Assembly (NCBI GenBank): GCA_023229575.1
Contig: JALNYZ010000011.1
Coordinates: forward strand, 1 to 64,000
Length of the DNA stretch: 64,000 nucleotides
Direction of reading: 5' to 3'
DNA from: Prolixibacteraceae bacterium
Lineage (GTDB): Bacteria > Bacteroidota > Bacteroidia > Bacteroidales > Prolixibacteraceae
The notes beneath the pieces were generated by a model, which did not search any database, was not told where the DNA came from, and worked only from the letters and a program-made list of their open reading frames with translations. The translations under genes and the position numbers were made by a program. This document shows, piece after piece, positions 8,394 through 17,462 of this stretch; positions within the stretch are counted from its first letter, which is position 1; each line of letters opens with the position of its first letter.

Positions 8394-9107
8394 ATGATAA
8401 AATATAACAGGGTAGTTTTAAAGCTTTCGGGAGAATCCCTTCTCGGAAAACTTCAACACGGCATCGATCAGGAGGTCCTTTCTGATTATGCCCTTCAAAT
8501 CAAAGAGATTATCTCCATCGGAATTGAGGTTGGTATCGTCATTGGCGGTGGCAATATTTTCAGGGGTTTGAGCGGTACCGCCAAAGGTTTCGATCGCTGC
8601 AAAGGAGACCAGATGGGTATGCTTGCCACTGTCGTCAACAGTTTAGCTCTTGCCTCGGCCCTTGAATCACTGCAAATAAAGGCCAGGGTACTTACTGCCA
8701 TTGCCATGCAACCGATCGGTGAATTTTATACCAAAGAACTGGCTATCAAGGCACTTGAGAAAGGCGAAGTAGCCATTTTTGCCGCAGGAACCGGTAATCC
8801 GTTTTTTACTACAGATACCGCAGCCTCCCTTCGTGCTATTGAAGTAGGGGCGGATGTCATGTTAAAGGGCACCCGGGTGGATGGCATTTACACAGCGGAT
8901 CCTGAAAAAAATCCGGCTGCGATGAAGTTTGACAAAATATCCTTTGACGAGATTTACTCGAAAGATTTGCGTGTCATGGATCTTACTGCAACAACACTTT
9001 GCAAGGAGAACAATCTTCCAATTATCGTCTTCAACATGGATAAAAAGGGAAATCTGTTGAAAGTGGTCCATGGTGAACCCATCGGCACCTATGTATACAA
9101 TGAGTAG
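8394..9107 (+). CDS. pyrH: UMP kinase
   Basis: 237 residues, normal for the hexameric bacterial enzyme of the amino-acid kinase fold that makes UDP from UMP and ATP. Shows VVLKLSGESLLGK at the N-terminus, IVIGGGNIFRG, GDQMGMLATVVNSLALASALE and TDTAASLRAIEVGADVMLKGT. It has its own promoter and lies 26 bases before frr, the common pyrH-frr pair. Confidence 0.97.
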   Translation: MIKYNRVVLKLSGESLLGKLQHGIDQEVLSDYALQIKEIISIGIEVGIVIGGGNIFRGLSGTAKGFDRCKGDQMGMLATVVNSLALASALESLQIKARVLTAIAMQPIGEFYTKELAIKALEKGEVAIFAAGTGNPFFTTDTAASLRAIEVGADVMLKGTRVDGIYTADPEKNPAAMKFDKISFDEIYSKDLRVMDLTATTLCKENNLPIIVFNMDKKGNLLKVVHGEPIGTYVYNE

Positions 9108-9133
9108 CATCATAAACGCAAAATCATATACAA

Positions 9134-9700
9134 ATGAATGAGGAAATTCAAATGTTAATGGATGAAACCATCGAAAGGATGGAGCATGCTTTGACTCATC
9201 TCGACCACGAACTGGCGCATATCAGGGCTGGAAAAGCTTCTCCCAGAATGATTGAAGGAGTATTGGTGGATTATTACGGATCTATGACCCCACTGCCACA
9301 GGTAGCCAACATCAGTACGCCTGACGCCCGGACCATTGCCATTCAACCCTGGGAGAAGAAGATGATTCACACCATTGAACGAGCCATCATCAACTCCAAT
9401 CTGGGCTTTAACCCTGAAAACAACGGAGAAATCATCCGCATCAATGTCCCCATTCCAACAGAAGAACGCAGGCGCAATCTGGTAAGGGATGCCCACAAGG
9501 AAAGCGAGACTGCTAAAGTCAGCGTCCGTTCAGCACGTAAAGATGGCAACGATTTCCTAAAAAAACTGCTGAAGGGAAAGGAGATCTCTGAAGATGAAGA
9601 GAAAATAGCTGTCGATGAGATCCAGAATCTCACGGACAGCTATACCAAAAAAATTGAGACAATGTTACTGGCCAAAGAGAAAGAGATCCTGACCATCTGA
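9134..9700 (+). CDS. frr: Ribosome recycling factor
   Basis: 188 residues. HIRAGKASPRMIEGVLVDYYG, PWEKKMIHTIERAI and the C-terminal EISEDEEKIAVDEIQNLTD region are RRF signatures. With EF-G it splits post-termination ribosomes. Transcribed with pyrH. Confidence 0.97.
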   Translation: MNEEIQMLMDETIERMEHALTHLDHELAHIRAGKASPRMIEGVLVDYYGSMTPLPQVANISTPDARTIAIQPWEKKMIHTIERAIINSNLGFNPENNGEIIRINVPIPTEERRRNLVRDAHKESETAKVSVRSARKDGNDFLKKLLKGKEISEDEEKIAVDEIQNLTDSYTKKIETMLLAKEKEILTI

Positions 9701-9710
9701 CAAAACGGAC

Positions 9711-9730
9711 AGGGAACTTAATCCCTTTTA
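9711..9730 (+). terminator. Weak hairpin after frr
   Basis: AGGGA (9711-9715) pairs with TCCCT (9722-9726) and is followed by TTTT. Short stem, but it sits exactly between the convergent frr and SPOR genes. Confidence 0.4.
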
Positions 9731-10189
9731 TTGTTTTCTGATCAACAACCAAATATCGCTATATTTAGGGAAAGATGACCTTACTTCGGCAATTCTGGCA
9801 CGGGCTGCAGTTTCTTCTGCATAACTGTTGCCGCAAACCCGGTACATTCCGCTATCATTCATCAAGATAACAGGATGAAAATTTTCAGAAGTAAGTGTCT
9901 CTTTCAAACGTTTTGCATTTTCCAATACAGAGAAACTACCCATAATCACAAAGAATTTATTGGAGCCATAATCAGCAATTTCGCCTGAAGCTACAGAAAA
10001 ATGCTCCTCTTTGGATGCCACGGCCATGGGTTTACCGATAAAGGCTTTGGGCGCTGGCGTAGGTGCCCCAACAACTGCCGGGGTAGTTTTTTCCTCGGCC
10101 ACAGCTACCGGTTTTGGAGCAATCTTTTGGGTTTTACAAGCGGCAAGTGCAACGACAACGAGGATAAGCAATAGTGATGGGTTCTTCAT
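9728..10189 (-). CDS. SPOR-domain lipoprotein
   Basis: 153 residues from ATG at 10189. The N-terminus MKNPSLLLILVVVALAACK is a lipoprotein signal with lipobox LAAC. A Pro/Ala/Val-rich linker (about 20-65) follows, then a SPOR fold (about 85-150; KFFVIMGSFSVLENAKRLKE, YRVCGNSYAEETAARARIAE). SPOR domains bind denuded glycan strands of septal peptidoglycan, so a role at the division site or cell wall is likely. The frame is open upstream to 10243, but the lipoprotein signal decides for 10189. Stands alone, convergent with frr. Confidence 0.85.
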   Translation of the reverse strand: MKNPSLLLILVVVALAACKTQKIAPKPVAVAEEKTTPAVVGAPTPAPKAFIGKPMAVASKEEHFSVASGEIADYGSNKFFVIMGSFSVLENAKRLKETLTSENFHPVILMNDSGMYRVCGNSYAEETAARARIAEVRSSFPKYSDIWLLIRKQ

Positions 10190-10459
10190 ATAATCTGTAA
10201 TTATTGAGTTGAATTGTAAGGTCTCCCGATAATTCATCATCATGATACCAACAGTCGACCATTTGACTGGCTAAATTACTATTTTTTTCAATCACTCTAC
10301 AGAAAAGAGCCCTGATTTAACCCTCTAAACTCTCCAAAAAAAAACAGATTGGGAATGACTACTTTAACGTAAGATTTTTGATATCTTTACATTCATTGTA
10401 TATTATAATCAAATCAAAAGAATATTTTGTTTAGACTGGACGCTTAATCCCTTAAAAAA

Positions 10460-10978
10460 ATGACCGCTATGCAAAGACGAACTGAACCATTAATTTTCAT
10501 TGTGGAAGACAATCCCGTTTACAATAAACTGGTTGCAAACTACTTACAATCAAAAAAATTCACTCACGTGGAAAGTTTTTTAAGTGGTGAAGAGTGTTTA
10601 AAAAGAATTGATGAAAAACCCGATATTATCATACAAGATTATCTGCTGGAAGGAATAGACGGTATAGGGGTATTAAAACATGTCAAGAAAGTGCTTCCCC
10701 ACACCGAATTTATCTTCCTTTCCGGCCAGGACAGTGTAGATGTTGCAGTCAATACCTTGAAGCTGGGAGCGTTTGATTACATCGTGAAAGATCAGATGGC
10801 GCTTAAAAAACTGACTGACAAGATTACCAAAATACTATCCATGCAAAGTCTTGTAAAGAGCAACAAAAGATACAAAACCGGAATCACGCTTTTCTTTCTT
10901 GCCCTTGCAGCCATCATCCTGCTTCTGGTCAGTTTGTCTTTACTTTATCCCCACAAGTTCACCTTATTTACAAGATAA
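10460..10978 (+). CDS. Receiver-domain protein with C-terminal membrane anchor
   Basis: 172 residues. A complete receiver domain (about 9-130) has acidic residues E16/D17, phosphorylation site D60 (IIIQDYLLEGIDGIG), the switch FLSGQ and DYIVKD with the conserved Lys. Instead of an output domain there is a short basic linker (KSNKRYK) and one strongly hydrophobic segment, about residues 143-163, ending with a short basic tail. It therefore looks like a receiver tethered to the inner membrane by its C-terminus. Monocistronic; no kinase nearby. Function unknown. Confidence 0.75.
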   Translation: MTAMQRRTEPLIFIVEDNPVYNKLVANYLQSKKFTHVESFLSGEECLKRIDEKPDIIIQDYLLEGIDGIGVLKHVKKVLPHTEFIFLSGQDSVDVAVNTLKLGAFDYIVKDQMALKKLTDKITKILSMQSLVKSNKRYKTGITLFFLALAAIILLLVSLSLLYPHKFTLFTR

Positions 10979-10989
10979 TAAACAACACG

Positions 10990-12702
10990 TTAAATAGCCG
11001 TTTCTTTTAAACGGCTATTTTTTTTCGCATTGGTTAAAGTGATAGGTCTTAAAATAGCCCGGTACTCCGCATTGTTCCCGAGGATTGATTTGGCTTTGGC
11101 AATATCAGTGTCATCCTTGAAGGATGCTATTACGGCCCCTTTCTGATAATAATACCTAGTAACAATCTCATCTGCCAAAACACTGCTTACCTCTTTTCTG
11201 AACTTCTTAAGATCGGCTTCAACATTGATGGTTAACTTTTTCTCGAGGGCGTCAAATTCTGCCTTGGATTCATCGTAGGAACGCTCCTTTCTGGCAGTTT
11301 CAATCAATCCTTTCAATACTTGCTCACTTCTGGATTGATAAGTAAATTTTTTATCAAGTAGAAACTGGTGGAAATCGTTAAATATCTGATCGTTAATGTC
11401 AAATTGATCAGGTGGGGCAATGGTTGGATGGGCAGCAACAAAATGGGTGGCATAATCAAAAATTATATTCTCCTGAATCAATTTATATGCCAGATCGCAA
11501 AGCGTATCCTGATCCAATTTTACATCCGGTACAATTCCTCCTCCATCAAAAACCTTGCGTCCCCCTTTGGTGGCAAACTCATGAATCAACGAATCAGGAA
11601 TGGTTCCAACGCTACCATCTTTATTTCTGTGCGAATAGTCCAGGGCCTGGATACATCTTCCGCTGGGTATATAGTACTTTGCAGTCGTGACTTTCAATTT
11701 GGTGTTGTAACTCAAGTCTCTGGTTGTTTGGACCAATCCTTTGCCAAACGTCCTTTTGCCCATGATGACTGCCCGGTCAAGATCTTGCAGGGCACCTGCC
11801 ACAATTTCCGAAGCAGATGCCGAACCCCTGTTAACCAACACGATGATTGGCATAATGGTATCTATAGGTTGTTCGGTCGCACGGTACATTTTGTCCCATT
11901 GGGCAACCTTTCCCCTGGTATTTACAACCTCTTCTCCGTGTTTGACAAAAAGGTTGACCATCTTTACCGCCTCACCCAGTAATCCTCCCGGGTTTGAACG
12001 AAGGTCAATCACCATCGTCGCAGCGCCCTTTTTGTCCCTTAAATCCAGAAATGATTCTTTAATCCGGTCGGCACAACCATCCGTGAAACTAGAGAGGCGC
12101 ATGTACCCTGTCTTAGCATCAAGCATACCCGCGTAGGTGACAGGATCAATTTTTATCTCTTCCCTTACCAGCTCGATCTCAAATATTTTTTTGGTTTCAG
12201 GACGGAGCATTTTCAATTTCAAAGCTTTTTTGGCGGGTCCCTTCAGTCCGGCTGAGACATCCTCCACGGTAGATTTATTAACGGGTTTCCCATCCAGCTC
12301 AAGGAAAATATCCCCCGCTTTTAACCCAGACTTTTGGGCAGGAAAACCTTCGTAAGGTTCTGCCACCACTATTTTGTCACCTCTTTTGCTGATTAGTGCT
12401 CCAATACCGCCATACTCTCCGGTAGTCATGAATTTAAAATCATCCATATCTTCTTCAGGAATGTATGTAGTATAGGGGTCGAGAGATTCCAGCATATCAT
12501 CGATACCTGCTTTGATCAATTTCTCAGGCTTTATGTCTTCCACATAGAAAAGATTAAGCTCACGGAAAAGGGTATAGAAAATATCAAGGTTTTTAGAGAT
12601 CTCAAAATTTTTCTGGTCAGTCTTGAAACCCCAGAACGACAATCCCATGATGGCTACAATCGATAAGGCCAAAGCAACTTTAAGAATCCTGTTCGTCTTC
12701 AT
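10990..12702 (-). CDS. S41-family C-terminal processing peptidase (CtpA-like)
   Basis: 570 residues. An N-terminal membrane anchor or signal (ALALSIVAIMGLSFWGF) is followed by the S41 N-terminal helical part (DDMLESLDPYTTYIPEED), a PDZ domain at about 90-180 (SKRGDKIVVAEPYEGFPAQK, GLKAGDIFLELDG) and the protease core with catalytic Ser in NRGSASASEIVAGAL and Lys in TFGKGLVQ. It cleaves periplasmic or membrane substrates near their C-termini; the substrate is unknown. Monocistronic. Confidence 0.92.
   Translation of the reverse strand: MKTNRILKVALALSIVAIMGLSFWGFKTDQKNFEISKNLDIFYTLFRELNLFYVEDIKPEKLIKAGIDDMLESLDPYTTYIPEEDMDDFKFMTTGEYGGIGALISKRGDKIVVAEPYEGFPAQKSGLKAGDIFLELDGKPVNKSTVEDVSAGLKGPAKKALKLKMLRPETKKIFEIELVREEIKIDPVTYAGMLDAKTGYMRLSSFTDGCADRIKESFLDLRDKKGAATMVIDLRSNPGGLLGEAVKMVNLFVKHGEEVVNTRGKVAQWDKMYRATEQPIDTIMPIIVLVNRGSASASEIVAGALQDLDRAVIMGKRTFGKGLVQTTRDLSYNTKLKVTTAKYYIPSGRCIQALDYSHRNKDGSVGTIPDSLIHEFATKGGRKVFDGGGIVPDVKLDQDTLCDLAYKLIQENIIFDYATHFVAAHPTIAPPDQFDINDQIFNDFHQFLLDKKFTYQSRSEQVLKGLIETARKERSYDESKAEFDALEKKLTINVEADLKKFRKEVSSVLADEIVTRYYYQKGAVIASFKDDTDIAKAKSILGNNAEYRAILRPITLTNAKKNSRLKETAI
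10992..11025. terminator. Bidirectional terminator between the receiver and protease genes
   Basis: AAATAGCCGTTT (10992-11003) and AAACGGCTATTT (11009-11020) form a perfect 12-bp stem with a 5-base loop, with a T run to 11025 on the + strand and A/T-rich sequence on the other side. The hairpin includes the last codons and stop of the protease gene on the - strand. Confidence 0.88.
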
Positions 12703-12867
12703 TGATGGTACAGTATTACTTTTTATTGGTTCTTGTTGAAGTGGGTAAAGTTAATAAAAGCTCATTGATTCAATTCAACCGATTATAAATGAAAAACAAA
12801 AAGATAATAAATCGTTACAAATCAGCCCTTAATAATTAGCCCATCCTCACATTAACCAATCATCTCA

Positions 12868-12898
12868 TTGGCAAATTCCTACAATTTGTCTACTTTTG
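12868..12898 (+). promoter_or_regulatory. Promoter of rsgA (fixes the start codon)
   Basis: TTG at 12868-12870, 20-base spacer, TACTTTTG at 12891-12898. Predicted transcription start near 12904. The in-frame TTG at 12868 is thus the -33 element and cannot be the translation start. Confidence 0.75.
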
Positions 12899-12915
12899 GG
12901 AATAAAACCTGCATA

Positions 12916-13866
12916 TTGGAAAAAGGATTGGTTATAAGGTCTACAGGAAGTTGGTATACTGTCAAAAATGATGATGGCGAAATGATTGATTGCCGCATCA
13001 AAGGAAAATTGCGCATGAAGGGCGTTCGAACAACCAACCCTGTTTCTGTTGGCGACCGGATCAAATACCAGATACAGGACGACGAAACAACTCCGAGCGG
13101 CAGGTCCGGCGTAATCTTTGAAATCGAACCCCGCAAGAACTACATCATCCGCAAATCGTCTAATTTATCGAAAGAGAGCCAGATTATTGCGGCCAATGTT
13201 GATCAGCTTTTTCTGATAGTTACAGTCAATTATCCCGTTACGCTTACCGGTTTTATCGACAGGTACCTTATCTCCGCGGAGGCCTACCGAATCCCGGCAG
13301 GTATCGTTTTCAACAAGATTGATCTCTACACGGAGGATGACCTCGCCCGTTTGGAAGAGCTGGTATATATTTATGAAGGAATAGGTTACCGCTGTTTTAG
13401 GGTATCTGCCAAAAAAAATCAAAACATCGATCAGCTCTTGGAGCAACTCAAGGGAAAAACAACGCTTTTCTCAGGCCATTCAGGGGTTGGGAAATCATCC
13501 CTGCTCAACTGTCTCAATCCGATGCTTCAGCTAAAAACAAACGAAATTTCAGACCACCACCAGCAAGGGAAACACACAACAACTTTTGCTGAAATGCATG
13601 TTCTTTCCAATGACAGTTACCTGATTGATACTCCCGGAATACGGGGGTTTGGCGTGATTGACATGGAAAAAACCGAAATTTCCCACTACTTTCCCGAAAT
13701 ATTCAGACTGTTGGACCATTGCCGGTTTTTCAATTGTACCCACTTGCACGAGCCTGGTTGCGCGGTAAAGGAGGCCGTTGAAAAAGGTGGAATTTCAACT
13801 TCCCGATATGATTCTTACCTATCTTTGATGGGGGAAGACAATGGGAGGTACAGGACGGCTTTTTAG
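12916..13866 (+). CDS. rsgA: Ribosome small-subunit-dependent GTPase A
   Basis: 316 residues from TTG 12916 (N-terminus MEKGLVIRSTGSWYTV, like other Bacteroidia RsgA). OB-fold at about 5-75, then a circularly permuted GTPase with NKID (G4) before GHSGVGKSSLLN (G1) and DTPGIRGFG (G3). The C-terminal zinc motif is CRFFNCTHLHEPGCAV. It helps late 30S maturation and leaves the subunit on GTP hydrolysis. The start is chosen from the promoter position and family N-terminus; no ATG is available. Confidence 0.95.
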   Translation: MEKGLVIRSTGSWYTVKNDDGEMIDCRIKGKLRMKGVRTTNPVSVGDRIKYQIQDDETTPSGRSGVIFEIEPRKNYIIRKSSNLSKESQIIAANVDQLFLIVTVNYPVTLTGFIDRYLISAEAYRIPAGIVFNKIDLYTEDDLARLEELVYIYEGIGYRCFRVSAKKNQNIDQLLEQLKGKTTLFSGHSGVGKSSLLNCLNPMLQLKTNEISDHHQQGKHTTTFAEMHVLSNDSYLIDTPGIRGFGVIDMEKTEISHYFPEIFRLLDHCRFFNCTHLHEPGCAVKEAVEKGGISTSRYDSYLSLMGEDNGRYRTAF

Positions 13867-13921
13867 ACGGAGAGACGGAGACGGAGAGGGAGACGGAGAG
13901 ACGGAGGGACGGAGAGACGAG
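13867..13921. repeat. GACGGAGA purine-rich simple repeat
   Basis: Tandem, imperfect units of acggaga/gacggag fill the sequence directly after the rsgA stop. A diverged relative occurs at 19704-19800, and C/T-rich complements at 23735-23762 and 45778-45812. Spacer DNA of unknown origin. Confidence 0.7.
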
Positions 13922-14032
13922 TCAGTCCGAAGGGCGAAAATAATGTGAAAATTGGGAAATGTGGAAATGTGAAAATTGGCAATAGAACCTGATGATATGT
14001 TTTTCGTAAAGAACAATAAAAAATAATTTACA

Positions 14033-15544
14033 ATGAACAGCCCCAAACCACACTTCCTGGTCATTTTTGGTGCTTCAGGCGATCTGACCAAAAGAAAACT
14101 TATTCCGGCTTTGTTTGAGTTATGCGAACAAAAGCTTTTGCCTGAAAATTTTGCAGTATTGGGAGTCTCCAGAACGGAACTTTCTGATGCGGCCTTCCGC
14201 GAAAAAATGAAAGAATTTTTGCCTGTCAGCTCCCAAAATGGCCCTTGTGTTGAGCGATTTTTGGACTTACTCTTTTACCAGTCGCTTGAAACTTCAAACG
14301 CATCCGATTATCAGAACCTTAAAACAAGGTTGGAAAAATTGGGGAACCAACTCTCCATTCCTGCCAATTATATCTTTTACCTCTCAACTCCACCGCAGTT
14401 GTACCAGGTAATTCCCCAAATTTTGGCGGAAGCAGGACTTAATGATGTTTCGATGGGATTCAAAAGGATCATCATCGAAAAACCTTTTGGAACCGATCTG
14501 GCCAGTGCAAAAGAGCTTAACCGGAAATTGCTCACCTTCTATACCGAAGATCAACTTTACCGGATCGATCACTACCTGGGAAAAGAGACCGTTCAGAACA
14601 TGCTGGTTACCAGGTTTTCGAATGGAATTTTTGAACCCATCTGGAACCAAAATTTCATTCACCATGTCGAAATTACCTCGGCTGAAACGTTGGGTGTTGA
14701 AGATCGCGGCGGATATTACGACCATTCAGGAGCCCTGCGCGACATGGTCCAGAACCACCTGATGCAACTGGTTGGATTAATTGCCATGGAACCTCCTGTT
14801 GTGATTGAAGCCAATGCTATTCGCAACGAGATGCTGAAGGTGTTCCAATCCCTGCGGCCGCTCCAAAAGGAGGATATTGCCACCCACGTCTTTCGGGGAC
14901 AATACACCCAATCGCACATAGGCAATGATCTGGTCAAAGGCTACCGCGAAGAAAACGGTGTAGACCCAATGTCCAAGACCGAAACCTTCGTAGCGCTTAA
15001 ATTTTTCATCGATAATTTCCGCTGGGCTGGTGTCCCCATCTACATCCGCACAGGCAAAAAATTGCCCACGCGGGTAACGGAAGTTGTAATCTATTTTAAA
15101 ACCACCCCACATCACCTCTTCCAGTACGACTCAGTTAATGAGCCTGTTAACAATCAGCTGGTGCTTCGCATTCAGCCTGATGAAGGGGTTTTGTTGAAAT
15201 TGGGAATGAAAGTTCCGGGCGCTGGTTTCAGGGTTCAGACCATGAACATGGATTTTCACTACAAAGAGCTTTCCGACAGTTATCTGCCATCGGCTTATAG
15301 CAGGCTGTTGCTGGATTGCATGCATGGCGACGCAACTCTTTATTCGCGAAGTGACGCCGTCGAAAAAGCGTGGGAATATGTTCAACCCATTCTGGATGGC
15401 TGGCAAAACAACCCCGACATTCCAATTTATGGCTATCCTGCAGGCACCTGGGGACCGGAAAATGTCGACCGGCTTGTTGAAAACAGCATTTGGCGCAGGC
15501 CCTGCAAAAACCTGGCCCACGATGGTGAGTATTGCGAATTGTAA
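14033..15544 (+). CDS. zwf: Glucose-6-phosphate 1-dehydrogenase
   Basis: 503 residues, normal length. NAD(P)-binding motif GASGDLTKRKL (G13 to L23), substrate and catalytic signature RIDHYLGKE (R177-E185, His180 binds substrate), and EKPFG. Oxidises glucose 6-phosphate to 6-phosphogluconolactone, the entry of the oxidative pentose phosphate pathway. pgl starts 4 bases after its stop, so the first two steps are co-transcribed. No gnd is present nearby. Confidence 0.97.
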   Translation: MNSPKPHFLVIFGASGDLTKRKLIPALFELCEQKLLPENFAVLGVSRTELSDAAFREKMKEFLPVSSQNGPCVERFLDLLFYQSLETSNASDYQNLKTRLEKLGNQLSIPANYIFYLSTPPQLYQVIPQILAEAGLNDVSMGFKRIIIEKPFGTDLASAKELNRKLLTFYTEDQLYRIDHYLGKETVQNMLVTRFSNGIFEPIWNQNFIHHVEITSAETLGVEDRGGYYDHSGALRDMVQNHLMQLVGLIAMEPPVVIEANAIRNEMLKVFQSLRPLQKEDIATHVFRGQYTQSHIGNDLVKGYREENGVDPMSKTETFVALKFFIDNFRWAGVPIYIRTGKKLPTRVTEVVIYFKTTPHHLFQYDSVNEPVNNQLVLRIQPDEGVLLKLGMKVPGAGFRVQTMNMDFHYKELSDSYLPSAYSRLLLDCMHGDATLYSRSDAVEKAWEYVQPILDGWQNNPDIPIYGYPAGTWGPENVDRLVENSIWRRPCKNLAHDGEYCEL

Positions 15545-15548
15545 ACAG

Positions 15549-16274
15549 ATGAAAAGAGAGCTGCAAATATTTTCAAATCCCGAAGCCTTGGCCGAACAGG
15601 TTAGTGTTCTGCTAATGGGTTGGATAGAAAAATCTTCCAATAACAAATTTCACCTGGCAATTTCAGGAGGATCGACTCCCAACCTGCTGTTTTCCGCTTT
15701 GGCTACCAGCTATTCCGGTTCCACACTCTGGCAGAAAACACACATTTGGTGGGTGGATGAGCGGATGGTTGCACCAAATGATCCTGAAAGCAATTTTGGG
15801 GTGGCAAAAAAATTGTTGTTATCCAAAATCGCTATTCCGGAAACCAACATCCACCGAATTTTGGGTGAGCAGGTACCTTACCAGGAAGCTGAAAACTATT
15901 CAAGGCAGATCCGGGAGCAGGTTCCGATGAAGGATGTATGGCCCCGATTCGACCTGATATTTCTGGGCATTGGAGACGACGGGCATACAGCCTCCATCTT
16001 TCCAAATCAGATGGAACTGCTGCAATCGGACCGTATTTGCGAAATTGCCACCCATCCTGTCACTCATCAGCAAAGGGTAACCCTGACAGGCAGGGCAATA
16101 GACAATGCGGATAAAATCTGTTTCCTGGTCACCGGAGCAAACAAGGCTGAACGGATGTCGGAAATTTGGTCGAAAGGGGAAAAAGGGAAAAAATTGCCAG
16201 CCGGCTGGATACATCCAACTGAAGGACAATCAATTTGGTTTGCAGACGAAAAGGCAACAACCTATATTCGATGA
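15549..16274 (+). CDS. pgl: 6-phosphogluconolactonase
   Basis: 241 residues from ATG 15549. LAISGGSTPNLLFSAL, WWVDERMVAPNDPESN and FLGIGDDGHTASIFP are the DevB/SOL-type lactonase motifs, the last carrying the catalytic region. Hydrolyses the zwf product. The frame is open far upstream inside zwf, but the start 4 bases after the zwf stop gives the normal length. Confidence 0.96.
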   Translation: MKRELQIFSNPEALAEQVSVLLMGWIEKSSNNKFHLAISGGSTPNLLFSALATSYSGSTLWQKTHIWWVDERMVAPNDPESNFGVAKKLLLSKIAIPETNIHRILGEQVPYQEAENYSRQIREQVPMKDVWPRFDLIFLGIGDDGHTASIFPNQMELLQSDRICEIATHPVTHQQRVTLTGRAIDNADKICFLVTGANKAERMSEIWSKGEKGKKLPAGWIHPTEGQSIWFADEKATTYIR

Positions 16275-16352
16275 TTGTGCATCCGAAACCTTAGAAATAT
16301 CCTGACGTAGAATCCTCTGGATGAAGATATGCATGTATTGGCCTATTAATTT

Positions 16353-16360
16353 TACTTTTG
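16353..16360 (+). promoter_or_regulatory. Promoter -7 element before the DMT permease
   Basis: TACTTTTG at 16353-16360, 73 bases before the ATG. No TTG at the expected -33 distance, so only the -7 element supports it. Confidence 0.45.
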
Positions 16361-16432
16361 TACACCCGGGACAAGCATACGATCCGTTTTCTAAATAAAA
16401 ACAGACAATTAAGTTGAATACAATATCATCCT

Positions 16433-17380
16433 ATGCCCAAAAATAGAAAAGCCGGACACCTGATCATGTTCGCGGTGACCCTTATTTTTGGGATCAACAT
16501 TCCGCTCTCAAAATCTTTGCTCCCCCAATGGATTTCACCCGAAGGCCTCACCTTGTCGAGGATAATTTTTGGAGCGGCTATTTTCTGGATTGCCTCCCTT
16601 TTCGTACCACATGAAAAAGTAACATTTAAAGAACATCGTTTTTTTTTAATCGGTTCCTTGGTGGGAGTAGTTTTTAACCAAGGACTCTTCATTTCCGGTT
16701 TGAACATGACCTCCCCCATCGATGCATCTATCATTATTACATGTGGCCCACTTTTCGCGATGATTTTTGCTGCCTTCCTGTTGAAGGAACCCATCTCTCT
16801 CTTAAAAGTCCTGGGAGTCCTGGTTGGGGCATCTGGGGCTATTCTGTTGGTATATACCGGACATCACGCTTCAACGGCACACACCAGTAATCTAACCGGT
16901 AACCTGATGGTTTTCGGGAGTGCCGTTATCTATGCATTTTACCTGGTTTTCACCAAACCCCTGACACTCCGATATTCTCCCACTACAATGATGAAATGGA
17001 TGTTTTTATATGCCTCAATTTTTGTCGCTCCATTTTATTACAGGCAAGTTTTATCAGCTCCGGTCTTCAGCCACCCCGAACCAACCGCTTTGTTGCAGAT
17101 GGCTTATACCTTGACCTTTGCAACTTTTCTTGCCTATCTCCTGATCCCGATGGCCCAACAGCGAATCCGTCCGACAACCATCAGCATGTACAACAATTTT
17201 CAGCCTTTGGTCGCTTCAATTGTCGCCGTATCTGTCGGAATGGACCATTTCAGTATCATCAAAGGACTATCTGCCGTGCTCATTTTTGCCGGGGTATATC
17301 TGGTAACCAGAAGCAAGGCAAGAGCCGAAAACGAGAAAGGGGTTTTGGATGAGTGGGAAGCGCCGGAATCTTACAAATGA
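16433..17380 (+). CDS. EamA/RhaT-type drug/metabolite exporter (DMT superfamily)
   Basis: 315 residues with ten hydrophobic segments in two EamA repeats (about 10-145 and 165-300). The first repeat has GINIPLSKSLLPQWISPEGL and the second LAYLLIPMAQQRIRPTTISM. Inner-membrane exporter or permease; substrate not predictable. The last codons and the stop lie inside a perfect 23-bp inverted repeat. It ends just before the aromatic attenuator and is probably a separate transcript. Confidence 0.85.
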   Translation: MPKNRKAGHLIMFAVTLIFGINIPLSKSLLPQWISPEGLTLSRIIFGAAIFWIASLFVPHEKVTFKEHRFFLIGSLVGVVFNQGLFISGLNMTSPIDASIIITCGPLFAMIFAAFLLKEPISLLKVLGVLVGASGAILLVYTGHHASTAHTSNLTGNLMVFGSAVIYAFYLVFTKPLTLRYSPTTMMKWMFLYASIFVAPFYYRQVLSAPVFSHPEPTALLQMAYTLTFATFLAYLLIPMAQQRIRPTTISMYNNFQPLVASIVAVSVGMDHFSIIKGLSAVLIFAGVYLVTRSKARAENEKGVLDEWEAPESYK

Positions 17381-17413
17381 TAAAATTTTCAATTTTATCA
17401 TTTGTAAGATTCC
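17365..17413. repeat. Perfect 23-bp inverted repeat overlapping the DMT stop codon
   Basis: Arms 17365-17387 and 17391-17413 are exact reverse complements (beginning GGAATCTTACAAATG) around the 3-base spacer TTC. The left arm encodes the last residues and stop of the permease. There is no T tract, so it may act as an mRNA 3'-end stabiliser or weak bidirectional stop rather than a classic terminator. Confidence 0.85.
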
Positions 17414-17439
17414 AATTATAAATTTTATTGCTATTTTTG
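17410..17439 (+). promoter_or_regulatory. Probable promoter of the aromatic leader-tyrA transcript
   Basis: TATTTTTG at 17432-17439 matches TAnnTTTG; TTC at 17410-17412 replaces the ideal TTG at 19 bases. Predicted start near 17445, about 18 bases before the leader peptide ATG. Confidence 0.55.
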
Positions 17440-17462
17440 CGACAGAATATAAGAATACAACG

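Noticed and set aside
12868..12915. Longer N-terminus for RsgA from TTG 12868
   Set aside because: The TTG is the -33 promoter element and the predicted transcript starts downstream of it.
13819..14091. Minus-strand frame of 90 codons over the purine repeat
   Set aside because: Translation is a Ser/Pro/Arg-rich product of the GACGGAGA repeat, not a protein.
17349..17462. Upstream extension of the aromatic leader peptide frame
   Set aside because: The open frame reaches into the DMT gene end and the inverted repeat, but the promoter at 17432-17439 excludes these codons; ATG 17463 is the usable start.
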